The notes: a model not told the origin generated them from the letters alone. Numbered from the stretch's first letter, positions 46,989-59,797 are shown. The stretch: DNA of 64,000 nt from Perca fluviatilis (GCF_010015445.1 NC_053116.1:32022785-32086784); one strand, 5' to 3'. Numbers and translations are program-made.

Positions 46989-47278
46989 GAAATAGGGCTT
47001 ATCACAGTCTCCCCTAGCTGTAGATAGGTGGGCCAACGCATTTTTTTGTTCATGCATCGTTTTAGTCTGGTGCAACACCGGCAGCGCCGCCGCTAGTTAG
47101 CTTAGCTTAGCATAGTGAATGGAATCCTATGTTGCTGGTTAGCATGTTGTGAGTAAAAGTGAGCCAACAAAAAAACAACCTAATTACTTGCACTGAGACA
47201 AAAAATGCGTTGGCCCACCTATCTACAGCCAGGGTAGACCGTGATAAGCCCTATTTCAACAAACGGTGGCATATTCCT
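46989..47278. mobile_element. Inverted-repeat element (about 290 bp)
   Basis: The left arm from GAAATAGGGCTTATCACAGT through GATAGGTGGGCCAACGCATT (46989-47047) pairs with the right arm at about 47196-47266 over about 60 bases with few mismatches. The right side extends through AAACGGTGGCATATTCCT to TTAA (47279-47282). The left side lacks this extension, so it is truncated or diverged. This points to a TTAA-target element that lost its left tip. No coding frame. Confidence 0.65.
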
Positions 47279-47282
47279 TTAA

Positions 47283-47990
47283 GCTACAGTAACTCTGGTA
47301 CAATACATCAAATAGCAACGTGGATGTTGAATATTGTATATGGTCACTTACAAATAAATAGAAATCAGAAAAGTATAATCACAGGAGTTACAATAGCTAT
47401 AGCTTTTGCTTTTCATTTTTCATTATGCATACATGGTTTTATCAATAACAATGTCTACAAAGTCCCAACAACATGGTTCTTATGTCCCTGAAACACATGC
47501 ACTCTCCCTTTCACATACAGGTATTTCTGGTGCGTTGAAAACCTTCAGACATACAGGACAAAAATCCAAGTAATTGCGAGAAAAGTTTTTGATGTTGTTA
47601 ACTGGTGGCATTTCTGAGTAGCCTAAATTATCCCGAAAAAAATAATATTTGGAATGCCTGTCTAAGACATGTAGGGAATATGCCATGGGCTGTAAATAAA
47701 GAGGATTAACACCACAGCAGCACAGGACTATAAGAGTTAAGGGTGCATTAGTTTGAAAATGTTTGGATTTTTCTTGAGCTTCAAGTTATTTGCCATGCCA
47801 TCGTGCTGCATCTTTCAGTAGCTGCATAGTCAATTTGCCGAGTATTAAAACGGCATAAAACAACAAGCGCTAACAGTTGAACTGCTCAAACCCCTAAAAA
47901 CAATCACAGTTCCACTGCAGCAAAAAAACAACATTGAATAAACTGACGCTATTGATGTCAGAAAGGGGGAGAGAGAGAGAGAGAGCATAA
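47283..47990. other. Plain sequence
   Basis: Nothing recognised apart from a short (GA)n run at about 47968-47986. Confidence 0.4.
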
Positions 47991-48260
47991 CCGGAGCATC
48001 CGATTAGGCCTCCGACGTGCTGTATTTCCTTATGTTGTCTTTGTGAAGCGCTATCATTAGCAAGCTCAGGAGAATATAAGTCTAATTAGACTGTTTAGTA
48101 TTGAGCCGGGAGGACAAGGGCTAGACTGAGTCCAACTCTGCTGCTGCCTCTGAAGCCCTCCGAGAGACACGTTTAATGAGCTCCAGGCTGTGTTTACTAT
48201 AAGATCTCTCCTTCCGTCTCCCTCTCTCTCAGTCATTTCTCTGTCTTTCCTTCCAGCTCT
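47991..48260. other. Candidate conserved non-coding block
   Basis: Repeat-free, with GATTAGGCCTCCGACG, ATAAGTCTAATTAGACTG and ACGTTTAATGAGCTCC. Includes a perfect palindrome AGTCTAATTAGACT. Inference from motif density only. Confidence 0.25.
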
Positions 48261-49645
48261 CGCACATGCACGTGCACGCATTCAGAAAGACACGTATACA
48301 AAAGTACAAGAGTTATCTCCAGGCTTTAAACACAATAAAAGCAACACCTCTGCAATAATAATGCAATCCGAACCTTTGTGAAGCTTTATAATCAGTCTCT
48401 ATTGAGACCGACAACAAAAACTGGAGTTTGAAAAAAGAACAAAACTGATTCCACATTTCTGTGACAGTCAAAATGAAAAAAAAATGTAATTGCATTGCAT
48501 GGACAGATGTTGCTTTTATTGCATCCCTCGTCTCTATCAATGTAGATACTTTATGCATCAACACACAACTCTCCTTATTTTTTCCTACAACACACTAACA
48601 GATACACACATACACCCCCTCCAGGCTTGCTTTCCCCACGCACCACTGAACCCACTCAGTCCACTTTTCAATGGACTTTAATTTCCACCAGTGATCGACC
48701 ACATTTCAACACCGCAACGCCGCTCCTCTCTATTTTATAAGCGTGCTGAAAAAGTCAACCGAGCTGTGAAGCGGCAAGTGGGGAAAACTAATCAACTCTG
48801 CATTAATTAATGATAGTGGAAGGGCTTTTTAGTGACTCTGGGTTTGGGTAGAGTGTTTTTAAAGGAGAGTAAAGAGAACATTCTCGAGAATAGTGGACTC
48901 TCTGGAGTAAAATCACACGGAGGGGCTATTGAACTGAATTGAGTTCGGCCCTGGAGTTGGAGAGTATGCTTAATGATTTATCATGATATACTTTACTTTC
49001 ATGAGTTAATTTTTATAGATATGTTAATGTTGTAGAGGTCAAAAGGCTGAACACAACTAAGTCTGATGGATGACTTTGCAAGGGGCTGCTGCGGTGTGTA
49101 AGATGTTGGTACATGTACAGTACAAATAAATACAAAGATGCCAAGTTTGAAAGCATTTTAGATGGCAAAACACTGTACAGAGATTTACAATAATACGCAG
49201 CAAGATTTTACCTGTATTTGATTAATTTAGGTTGCCACTTTAAGACCTTAAGGTAGGCCTTTAAGACTACTGTAACTTAAAGGGGACACGTGCTCAAGTT
49301 TAGGTTCATACTTGTATTTTGGTTTTCTACTAGAACATGTTTACATGCTTTAATGTTCAAAAAACTCAATATTTTTCTCATGCTGTCTGAAACGCTCCGT
49401 TTCAGCGCCTGTCTCATGTCTAGCTGCTTAAACATTTAATTAGTTACAATATGTTAGGCGTTAACTGATTTTTTCTTCTTTGAAATCCTCGAAAAGGCTT
49501 AGTCTGCTCTGATTGATCACTGTTTTGGGTCTTCTGCATCTGCGTCTCTATACTGTCATTGCGGCCGGGGAATGACTGTAAAGACACTTTCTACCCGTAT
49601 ATAGTTTAGTGGTGACACAACCATACGGAAGTCCTGACGGCTCGT
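48261..49645. other. Plain sequence
   Basis: No gene or transposon end recognised. The stretch 48780-48850 (ACTAATCAACTCTGCATTAA) is also TAAT-rich. Confidence 0.4.
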
Positions 49646-49649
49646 TTAA

Positions 49650-50389
49650 AGCGTAACTCTCGCCAAAATGCATCCTAGGGTATTTTTGTGAATGTACGTG
49701 AGTCAAACTTTAGTTTAAAAGCATATTTAGGACCGAATCGCCACTTTTAAGATTCACCGTATTCTCGTTTTTGGGTCAAATGGCCTGTTGAATGGGAGAG
49801 CTAGGGGCACTCTCATGCTAGTCTCAAAATAGCTATTTTCGAAATACTAAGAAGTCTTGACACAACATGAATCTTTGCTTCAAGTATCACCAGGAGCTCT
49901 ACACCTTAACGCAAACATTGACAACATTCTTTGTGTACACAGATTTACTAAAAAGAGAGGTTTTGAGCAACTCAAACTCAACTGAGCTGTTGTTTTTTCC
50001 GGCCACTACCACCTCGGCAGTCAAAACGAGTCGATATCCGAATGCGAATGAACGGACTCCATATGAGGCTCCTTTTTCAACTACAAGGTCAATATTGTTT
50101 TTCAATAACGACAAAACAACGACTTATCCGTGCATTTATATGGAACTAACCTTTTTAGGAGTAAATATGCTTTTAAACGAAAGTTTGACTCAGGTACATT
50201 CACAAAAAGACCCTAGGTTGCCTTTTGGCGAGAGTTACTTTTTTAATTTTTTAGCATTTTCAGATATTGTCGATTTTGTAATATGTATTACTATGAGGCT
50301 AAATGTATTTTAATCTATTCCTTCTTTTATGCCCTTTTTAACATGTAAGATGTCCTTGTGTATTTAGAAAGGCGTCCGCCAAATAAAAT

Positions 50390-50445
<56 letters not shown>

Positions 50446-50739
50446 AACTCTGGGTACACAAAAAATGTTCTCAATGCTTTCGTTAAGGTGTAGAGCCTGG
50501 TGATACTTCGAGCAAAGTTTCATGTTGTGTCGAGCCTTCTTTGTGTTTTAAAAATAGCTATTTTGAGGCTAGCATAAAAGTGCCCCTATCACTCCCATTC
50601 AAAAGGCCATTTGACCGAAAAACGAAAATACGGTAAATCTTAAAAGTGGTGCTTCCGTCCTAAATATGCTTTTAAACGAAAGTTTGAGTCAGGTACAGTC
50701 ACAAAAAGACCCTAGGTTGCCTTTTGGCGAGAGTTATGC
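49650..50739. mobile_element. Long-armed TTAA element with internal end duplication (1.09 kb)
   Basis: The left arm (49650 to about 49945) and the right arm (about 50446-50739) are reverse complements of each other over about 300 bases, with scattered differences. Tips are AGCGTAACTCTCGCC and GGCGAGAGTTATGC, flanked by TTAA (49646-49649 and 50740-50743). An extra copy of the last 85 bases or so of the right arm occurs at about 50154-50238 in the same orientation. After it a retroposon tail with (ATT)n fills 50239-50445. The centre (49946-50153) is unique. The overlapping frames at 49867-50313 have no domain. Confidence 0.75.
50239..50445 (+). mobile_element. Truncated retroposon tail with (ATT)n
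   Basis: TTGTGTATTTAGAAAGGCGT then CCGCCAAATAAAATGTATT is the form of a fish L2/CR1-type LINE or allied SINE 3' end. It runs into about 18 ATT units (50391-50443). Its start is close to the internal element tip at 50238, so it inserted into or replaced part of the TTAA element. Confidence 0.55.
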
Positions 50740-50743
50740 TTAA

Positions 50744-51095
50744 AGGCAACGGGCTGTGTGCATTTTTTCCATGGATTGCTCAGGAAGCGATACTAAATTC
50801 AAGATCCAGGTACACTTTGGGCGGGTGGAATACACCACAATTAATAAAGCACAACATGTCCAGCTAAGCCTTGCAAGCACAATTTCAATATAGGATATAT
50901 GCTCATTATTCCTATTATGTTTTTTTCTATTGGTCACCAATATTGCCTACCACCCGGTGAGTTTGTAGTTTCAACATTCTTTGTGTACTGAATTTTGTGG
51001 GTCACTAAAAGGGTCAAGCTCCCTCTGATAGCAATACAGAAACATGATACGTTTTATTATCAAGGACAACTAAACAGAGAAAGCACTCCATAGAT
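50744..51095. other. Plain sequence
   Basis: Nothing recognised. Confidence 0.4.
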
Positions 51096-51400
51096 TATTT
51101 ACACTTCTCCATCTATAATCGGTGCAGAATTCATTTCCACTCTAAAATCTTCTGGATTCCTGATCAAGAGTAACCCAATACGTTTCTCCAAATTTCATAA
51201 AGAACAGAGAGAACTGACACCAAGTTAAAGAAAAAGGAAACCATGGTGGACCCATCAACTCAACTTGCGAAGGCCACCATTGGGTGATAACACTAATTGA
51301 CAGTTGGTTTGTTCCGTTGACTGAGCACAAAAAGTCACCTTGCCATCTCGGAAGGTACAATGCCTGGGGGAGCTGTAATATGACAGCCTCTTGAGCAGGC
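51096..51400. other. Candidate conserved non-coding block
   Basis: Repeat-free sequence of even composition (for example GGGTGATAACACTAATTGAC). No open frame with a domain. Appearance only. Confidence 0.2.
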
Positions 51401-52290
51401 ACACTGACCAGGGATTTGTTTTCCCTCTTCCCTTTTTCTTCTACTTTTTATCCCCTTCCTCTCTCATTGCTACCCCACCAACCCCCACCCCCTCTCTATT
51501 CCTCATTGTCCACTTTCTATTGACTGCCTCCCTTCTCCTTCGTCCTTTCTTCCATCGCCCTTCCGCACTTCATCACCTTCACCCCTTTCCCCTCACAAGG
51601 TCCCTTACATCCCCCTCCCATCTCCTGATTCCCCCAGCTCCTTGTTAGGGGCAGACTCAGGTGGCTCACAGAGGCTGAGATGGATGAGGTGTCGGCCCAA
51701 CGTTGACCCAGCGGCATTCTCACAGAGCAGCACCAACGGGCAACATCCCGCCGGCCTGTCAGGTCCGACCAAGTCTAGTGACAGCTATACACTGTAGTCC
51801 CTTTGCTTGAAAGTACAGAGCAGTGATCATACAGGCTGAATATCACAACGGAGTCACTGCGGTGCATGTTCCAAAGAAACAGCTTTGTACTTCAGATGGA
51901 GGAATGCCTTTGAATTTGTGTTAAATGGCTGCAGCGCAATTATTAGGTCTGATGTTACTGATCTAACTTCATGAAGCCCATTTAACCCTGCAAGTGTATG
52001 CTACTCTTACGGAGTAGCCTATATATTAAACTCTGCAGTTTGTTGTCACGGCCAGAATGTTTTGATTTGCTCTCTGTACAAGCTTACTTTTGCATGAATT
52101 GGATGGTGAGCAATTGCTTTGAAAAATAAAATCAATGCTGTCCTTGAAAATCTCATCTTTGATGCATAGATGATAGATTAAAAGACTTTATGTAAAAGTT
52201 TTAGTCGAAACAACCTCTACTTTATCATTTAGACTGTCCTCTTCCTCCCTGTTTGCCTAAATCAATTCGCTGCATTTTTACCCACCTCGA
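51401..52290. other. Plain sequence with a pyrimidine-rich stretch
   Basis: 51415-51645 is strongly C/T-rich on the plus strand (CCCTCTTCCCTTTTTCTTC and similar), which creates the low-complexity frames on both strands. No gene is supported. Confidence 0.5.
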
Positions 52291-52600
52291 TATTTTATAA
52301 AGCGCCTTGATACAAACATAAATAAAATCAATGTTCCATTTTCCAGTGAAGTGCTTTTGGAGGGTTGCATTTTATTGCTAATTAGTGGCAACAAAGAAAA
52401 AGAAAAAAAAAAAAACGTTTCAGAATAAAGAGAAGGGGAAAAAAGCAACGCTGCCAACCCCACTTCTAGAATGATGATGTTTAACCTCCCTAGAAACCAC
52501 CAGCTCTAAACAGCTATTGATTTGCTAATTGCCTTCACTTTCAATTCCATTGTTCCTTAAGGTGGTATTTAACCCCTGTGACATGCTGTATTTACTGAAA
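52291..52600. other. Candidate conserved non-coding block
   Basis: TTTTATTGCTAATTAGTGGC and TATTGATTTGCTAATTGCC are two homeodomain-type sites about 150 bp apart in repeat-free sequence, apart from an A-rich run at 52395-52416. Inference. Confidence 0.25.
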
Positions 52601-52713
52601 AAAACAAACACTCAACATCTCAGCTAAAGGACCAGGGTGTTCAGTCCACAGTCGAGACTGGACTGCAGGTCCACCCTGAACTTTCAAAATGAATGGGAAA
52701 TAAGTTTACAGTA

Positions 52714-52752
<39 letters not shown>
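52714..52752. repeat. (GT)n microsatellite
   Basis: About 18 GT units after two GTAT units. Confidence 0.9.
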
Positions 52753-52756
<4 letters not shown>

Positions 52757-54184
52757 TGCAGTCATTTAGTTTTTCCATATGCATACCATAGTTTCAAGTA
52801 CATCTGCAGTGGGCTTATACCATCATTTTGCAGAGTAGCACCCTAATTTAAGATGTTTTTTTGCACATTAATCAACATTTCTGTAAACGTCTAAAAAAAT
52901 TACGTATTCGGTTATTTATAGGCAACTCCAGTTGATGCTAAATTTTGCAGATTTTCATTCTGGATCTTCGATGAAAACTGTAAAAAGAAATCTGCAGATT
53001 CTGCTTGGGCCTGGTCATAAGAAGAAGGAAAAAAAATATATAGTATCTATTTTTCCTGTAATAACTGTTTAATTCATTTTAGCTATATAGTCCTTTCCAT
53101 CTGATTTGTATTAGTTTAAATATGGTTTGGCAAATAAAAAAAAAACTGGGTAAACTGAATTTAAAGAGATTGAAGACAAAAAAAGATTTACAGGCTAATT
53201 TAAAGCAATTTATTTGTTTTGTTCCATTAGATGTCAAACTTTATTGTACCCAATGTGTCAAACTTGTTCTGAACAAAGAAAATGACCATACCGAGCTCAC
53301 GGTGATGAACAGGTGTGTCTCGGTGTCTACCGATCACATTAAGATTAATCTTATCACAGCAACTCATTTAGAGGCGTAGACCTAATCAATAGTAACTGTT
53401 TAGTACAAGGCTCTATTAGCCTCGAGGCAGTTCAGTGCCTTGTCCAGCACATCATTACGTTTGCTGGCCCTCTTGTCTGATCATACTTTATAGTTAGGCC
53501 AAATGTGCGGCCATTAAATGTGAAGTATGGGGGCTGTAAGACAAAAACATAATGTGTCATTATAAGGTTGAGGCATTGTATGATGCAATTTCATAAACAA
53601 TTTAGACAAAATCTTTTCAAGCTTTTTGTCATCTCCACTAGTCTACATCTTCATAGTTAAGAAGTCCTCTGTTTTAGCTTCATGTTAGCATATCTTAATC
53701 AGTTTGACATAGGGAGGTTACTTTTATTTAAAGAGCAATATATTCCTTGTCTGCCTCAGAGTATCGGAATTGATATTAGGGTAAAAACTGTCGGATCAGT
53801 GCATCCCTAATCAAGATCATAAATGGGAGCCGGAGAAGAGATCATTTATTTTATAATCCAGTTCGTTTAGGTTTTAGGACAGAGCTAGCCTGGATCAACG
53901 GAAGTGCATTTCCAGGATAATTGCGTGATATCAGGCGGTGCCCCCCTGATTGGTGGGGATTGCTATGGATGTAGCTTAACATTACACACGACAATACACT
54001 GGTTATAGCTACATTTAACCATTAATTCAGCTAATTTAAATAGCTCACGTTACTGTTTTGTGTGAAAGCTTCATTTTATATTGTGTGTGGCGTTTTCTTT
54101 AATGGGGTGCAAATGTTCCAGCAAAACAAGTTCCTTCCGGAGACTGTTTTGCAGAGCCATGATCACTGCAACCGGAGCTTGGCG
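52753..54184. other. Plain sequence
   Basis: No gene recognised. The 85-codon frame at 53122-53379 has no domain. TAGCCTGGATCAACGGAAGTG near 53887 may mark the outer edge of the element containing the 54.2-kb repeat. Confidence 0.4.
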
Positions 54185-54328
54185 CCGCCCACGACAATTG
54201 TGATTGGTTTAAAGAAATCCAAACAACCCAGAGCGCTTTTTTTCCCCCTCCTATCCCAGAATGTATGTGTGGAGTGGCCAGACCTTACTCCACAGCGCTG
54301 TGGAGATAGGTCTGTCAATGTGAGACTA
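54185..54328 (+). repeat. Dispersed repeat, copy 2 of 3
   Basis: It shares TTGTGATTGGTTTAAA, ATCCCAGAATGTATG, GGCCAGACCTTACTCC and CAGCGCTGTGGAGATAGGTC then TCAATGTGAGACTA with 44505-44690. The GGAGTGGCCAGACC block is inverted relative to its end block. Confidence 0.65.
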
Positions 54329-54867
54329 AGGCAGAGCCACAGGAACTGCCCTCTGGATGGATACATTTGGCAAAATTAGCAAGATAAACCAATTTTTCGG
54401 GGGATTTCTAGCGACGAGACTCGTATCATAGTCTGCCTGTTGTCCCCTGGGTTGTCTGTATTTAGTCATTCTTATCATTCAATATGTGCTCCTTTCTTTC
54501 TGTCAAGACAAAAAAAGGCATTATATTTCATGTGTCTAGATTTTATAGCTTTCAGTAGTTTGTAGTTAAGTCTATTCCTAACTTCATATTATTCTACTTG
54601 GACTTCCTCATTAATTCCTCCATCCCACTGGAACTTTTGCGGGCCTCCCTCCAGCTGCGGGAACATGGATCTGACACCACCTTTGACCCCACTAGAGACG
54701 GCAGTGAGTGGGAGCTCAAAATGGGAGCACCATATTGCAATCACAGAGCGTGCTCTCAAACCCACGCCTGCTTGCCTGTGTCTTCTCTTCCCCCTGTGGC
54801 CTGTGTCAATATCTCATGCATGAACCTTGCAGCGACTCAACAGCGCAGCAGCAATGGGTATCGTTCA

Positions 54868-54868
<1 letters not shown>
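54329..54868. other. Plain sequence
   Basis: Nothing recognised. The 122-codon frame starting at 54598 ends inside the following microsatellite and has no domain. Confidence 0.4.
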
Positions 54869-54920
<52 letters not shown>

Positions 54921-54922
54921 GT

Positions 54923-54959
<37 letters not shown>
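54869..54959. repeat. Long (TG)n microsatellite
   Basis: About 90 bp of TG units with breaks GTCGTG and GTCTG near 54918-54928. It is the longest TG tract in the window; alternating purine-pyrimidine tracts of this length can adopt Z-DNA. Confidence 0.95.
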
Positions 54960-55872
54960 GTCATGAGAGAGAGCCTGCTGCTCTGATCCTGTTGGCTTGA
55001 GATGGATCTGGAGCCTCATGCTACAGCTGGCGTGCTGGCAAGCTGTCTACTGCCAACTGCGTGTGTGTCTTTGTGTGTCTGTGTGTCATTGGAGCTGCTT
55101 CACATCTAGACAAAAAAAACAAAAAAACACCTACTGCTGTACCAGTGTGTGCTTTCACAACACACACACACACTTGCTCAAAAGACAAGAAACAGCAACC
55201 AGCAGTAGCACAGAGGGATTTACTTCACTATCAAATATTCAGAGAGCATTAAACATTTGAGGTCTGCCAAGTGAAAGTAACTCCACAGTGCAGCGGTGCA
55301 AAAGAGTATAAAAACCTGCTGCCAATCGGTTATTTTATCTCCCTTCTAAATCAAAACGCTTTCTGATCATCACACAGTCATTTCAAATATAATTAAAGCA
55401 TAATTATATGAGTACTGTTAATAAAAGCTTGGATCAGAATAATAGTCTTCTTGTAATAAAAAGTAAGATCCTTTCACAATAATTCCTCCTGCTAGATTGC
55501 TTGTAATAATGGTTATAAATATGCATTTCCAATATACATAGTAGGTGTTGTGATGACTTAACAAGGAGAGAGAGAGATATTAGTGTTCAGATTATACATA
55601 ATTCAACTTCATTGAGTGGGTATAATTTGGAGGTGGGAGCCTCTCTTCAATCATAGCTGATGGGAAGTTTAACTGTGATATAAAGATTAGTTAGCAGTGA
55701 CTTTGTGAACCTTCTGTTGGGCTTTGTTCTCTGAGCTGTGACCAAATTATACCTCAAAGTATTAATTATGTTATAAAATACACAGTGCACTTCCTCAGCT
55801 GGTGAATTTTTTGGACATGATAGTTGAACACTGGACAGTTTTTATTTCAGCCATAAAACATGCTGGAGTGTA
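54960..55872. other. Plain sequence
   Basis: No gene or element recognised. Confidence 0.4.
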
Positions 55873-55880
55873 TGCTACAG

Positions 55881-56212
55881 TAGGGCTGGGCAATATATCG
55901 ATATTTTATCGAGGCTAGATATCGTCTTAAATGTTGGATATCGTAATAGGACACAAATGTCTTTTCCTGGTTTTAGAGGCAGCATTACAGTAAAGCAAAC
56001 TTACCAGACTGTTCTAGCTATTCTATTATTTGCCTTTACCCTACTTTGTCATTATATCCAAGTTATTGGTGATCATTTATCACAAATCTCATTGTGTAAC
56101 TATTTTGTGAAAGCACCAGTAGTCGACCCTATAATGTCGTCGAAATATCGTCATCTATGTATTTGGTCAAGAATACTGTGATATTTGATTTCCTCCACAT
56201 CGCCCAGCTCCA
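55881..56212. mobile_element. hAT-type element (332 bp)
   Basis: The ends TAGGGCTGGGCAATATATCG and ACATCGCCCAGCTCCA are inverted repeats. The flanks TGCTACAG are identical (55873-55880 and 56213-56220). It is the same family as 4694-5218 but retains a different centre of about 107 bp (CTTACCAGACTGTTCTAGC and onward). No transposase. Confidence 0.85.
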
Positions 56213-57100
56213 TGCTACAGTATGTTTCCCTGCAGCTTCACATGGGACCTTGAAAGGTGTGTTGCTTGTATGGATTTTGTTCTATTATTATACATTTTAC
56301 TTTAAGAAACTTGTCAGAGAAATGCATCAGTGTCATCTGAAGTCACCTGTTAGCTTTTCACTCTGTGAAGCCATGAAGGCAGTGTGGTATGAACAGCACA
56401 CGTTCATTTTGCTATGCATTTTAGGATTTAGCTACATAGGCTGTGTTTGAATTAATCAGACTGAATCAGGTGGTAGTTCTCATTTATTCAACTAGATTAT
56501 TTTTGGAAAATATAACAGCCTAAGTATGGTTTTAAATTTTTTTTTATATATTATTGTTGATACCATACCAGAATGTCACTGGTTGGTCTGTAGGGCTGGG
56601 TAACCTTTTAAGAAATAAGATTACAGTAAAGTGATGCTGATACCAAAAGAGTACTTCATTTGATTATTGAGTACTTCACCTTTTTTCTACTTCATTTGAT
56701 ACCATGTTTATAATGTTACTCATACTCCCAGTTTTTCCTGAAATAATACATATTAGACGCCACAGGCTTGTAGTAAAAACATACTTTCAAATGTGTTGGT
56801 GCCATCAGCACGCTGAACTGCCAACTCCATCAAATACACCGCGCTCGACTTCACCGTGCCACAGCGGTAGTGGTAGTGGGCCGGTAGTGCCATTTAATCG
56901 AAGAACGCTTGCAATGATTGGCTGTGAGCAAAACCATACTAATAATATGTTTTTTTTGTAGGTCTGGGTACAAAAACGATAGAAATAATAAATATCCTTT
57001 GACTGGAGAAGGTTGGATACTACTCGGTACTGGGTTATTTCGGTCGATAAATTAAAGGTATTGAGTACCGATACCATGTGCTATTGGTCAGTCCACCCAT
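56213..57100. repeat. Plain sequence with hAT-like terminal fragments
   Basis: GTAGGGCTGGGTAACC at about 56591 and GTAGGTCTGGGTACAAAAACG at about 56959 resemble hAT left ends. GGTATTGAGTACCGATACC (about 57057-57075) and GGTTCAATACCCAGCC (about 57668-57683) resemble right ends or subterminal pieces. No pair shares a target duplication. Confidence 0.4.
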
Positions 57101-57390
57101 TCCGTCCAAATTTAAATATCTCAATATATAATATTGGATGGATTACCATGATATTTAGTTAATATAACTACGGTGCCCAGAGGATGAATCCTACTGTCTT
57201 TGGTGATCTTCTGCCTTCTCATCTAGTGCCATAAGTTTGAAATCTGTGGTTTTGAGTGAATTGCCTCAACAGTTGTTAGATGGATTGCCATGACTTTTGG
57301 TATACACATTCACATCCTCCTCAGAATGACCTGTGAAAAACTTTGTCAACCTAAGCATGTAGCTGAATGCACCGCTGTGCCTAGATACAG
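57101..57390. repeat. Dispersed repeat with duplicated ATTGGATGGATT unit
   Basis: ATTGGATGGATTACCATGAT (about 57134) recurs as GTTAGATGGATTGCCATGAC (about 57277), each followed by a CAGAGGATGAAT or CTCAGAATGACC block and then CTTTG. This matches a repeat I know to be common in percomorph fish; its class is unknown to me. Confidence 0.5.
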
Positions 57391-57478
57391 TCTTTCAGAG
57401 CCGCTGGCATGGCTGTAGACTGTAACATTTGTAAGCAGTGTTCTCAAAACAGCTGTAAGAGAACTTTTCCCAATGAAG

Positions 57479-57481
<3 letters not shown>

Positions 57482-57530
<49 letters not shown>
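57482..57530. repeat. Compound (TG)n(TA)n microsatellite
   Basis: About 6 TG units pass into about 18 TA units. Confidence 0.9.
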
Positions 57531-57534
<4 letters not shown>

Positions 57535-59797
57535 CAAAAGTATGATTTCAAATCAGTAGATGTCTGATTAAACAAGGCAACAAATCTGACCAAACATTTC
57601 AATACTTGACCATTTTCAAAACATCTGTTTCCTAGCTACATTTCAGTCCATACCAAAAACAACTCGAGGTTCAATACCCAGCCTTGACCTTGATTGGTTT
57701 TGGGAAGGCAGTGAGATTCTGCAAGTGTTTAAATTTTCAGGAATACTTTTTTCAAGGCCACAGTGAGAACAGTCGCAGGCAGCCTCAGTTTGCCATTCTT
57801 TCACATGTCTAGCCATAATCAGGGTGGAGGCCCTGGGGGAAACCCTGTTGATCTGTAACCCTGGTTATTCCACTCAGGCCGTCACCCACCTCCCACTAGC
57901 ATTCAACTGGAAACCTCAATGCACCGGTGTAATTATGGCCAAACAAGTCCCATATGTACACGCAGGACCAACACAGTCAGACAGAGACCAGCACACACAC
58001 ACACACACACAATCCGTGAATGAACAGAAGCTCACAGATGCACGCACATTAATACATCACACTCACTCAAGCATATGAAGGCACACACACACAAACACTA
58101 TAGTTTGTATGAATGAACAGACAAACACACACCATGTGAAGGGTGTAATGGCATGCTAATCAATGCAAAGCCCTTGATGTAGTGGAGCAGATGGCCTGAG
58201 GATGAGCGGCACAGGGCTGACAGGTACACTCCTCTTTTACTTTCTTTATACATTTCCTCTCTTTTTTCCCCCTGCTATTCTGTTTTGCCTTCTGTCTAAC
58301 ACTTATATTCCCTTCATATTTCTTTATTTTCTCTCCCTACCAATATCGCCTTCCTCTTATCTCACTATTTCGTCCTCTTTCATCACTATGCCATCTCACT
58401 TGACTTTGTCTTTCTTCGTTCCAGAGAGTCTATATGAATAATCAACAGCATGCAAAGAGCTGCTGATACGCTGCTTTTGCCTCTGAAGTAGTGAAGAGTA
58501 AAATGATGTCTGATGTCTTGATTGCAGCTCTTTGGAAATCCAAAGTAGAACCCCATCCCCACCCCCTATCCATTCCCTAAAATTAGGGCTAAGGCAATAG
58601 AAAAGACAAATAAAATGCCACCTTTTTCTGTCAAAAAATGGCAAATGCCACTTTTAACGACATTGACATATTTCAACTGTTTCAATCAGTTTGCTGAATC
58701 TTTGAATTCATTGTAAATGAACGAGGTTCCCATTGAAGCCGTTCAACTTTTATGTGTAGGTTGAGAGTGACAAAGCACCTGACACCCTTCAACTTCTTCA
58801 AGGCTATATCGTGGGTTAAGAAGAGAAAAGAAAAGTCATGCCACCGCATGACTCATATCACATAATAAAGGGTGACAATTGTCTATACATCCCTCTCCTC
58901 TCTCTTTATGTTGTAAATGTCTAGAAAGAAAAGTTTGCACATGCACCTTCAGTCTCTCTCATTTGCCTTTTACAGCTATCACTTTTCACTTCAATGGCAT
59001 CAAATTAGTAGCCCTCATATTGTGCTAAGGAGCACAATCTCTACGGGGGAAGATGTTGCTCAGACACTTAACATGTCTGATTCACTTTGTCCCACCACTG
59101 AAGTGAAATGTCACCCCTGACTTTGATGAAACAAGATGATAAATCACTGGCAGCTGACTGATGAATCGGAGGCAGCTGTGGAATGAGAACTGTGTGAGTC
59201 AACTGATAATTTACATATGATACCAACAAAATAATGCGCGTTTGGTGCCTCCTGGTCATTAAAAAGGAAGGCTTGGTGCAGTAGAATCTGCATATCCCAC
59301 ACGCAGTACGGACAGGGCCGAAACAAAAGATCTGCCACAGTGATGGGATGCATCAGAGAATCTGGCCTGATCCAGGCCAACGCTGTCCAATCATTCAGTA
59401 ACGCTCCATGTCTTCCTGAAGGGACTACTGTATGCAACATTAAGCAACTATTTATTCACACTCATGATGCAAAAATCCACAAAACACACTGGATTTTGCT
59501 TTACAGAATTAAGAAATAATCTTTCTTTACAGCTCACAGAATATGAGGAAATAAATCAGTGATGTTAAAATATCACAATAGGCAGACACAAGGATGGATA
59601 GGACATTACAGTATATGCTAATGAAACCAAGAGGGCAACATAAAAAATACAATAACCTAAAAGACATTACACAACTCATCCATACGGTTGAGGATGACAC
59701 AGTATGTATCATTTTGCACCAAGTTCTGGGTAGGGCAGGATAATAAACCTCAATAATATAGCCCTAGCATTGAGTATCGAAACAAGTATGTATCAAG
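57531..59797. other. Plain sequence
   Basis: No gene recognised. Short (CA)n runs occur at 57992-58010 and 58082-58092. A C/T-rich stretch lies at 58228-58390. Frames at 58202-58644 and 59068-59440 have no domain. Confidence 0.4.

Noticed and set aside
50391..50443. CRISPR-like or satellite array
   Set aside because: It is a plain ATT microsatellite attached to a retroposon tail. No spacer-repeat structure occurs anywhere in the window.
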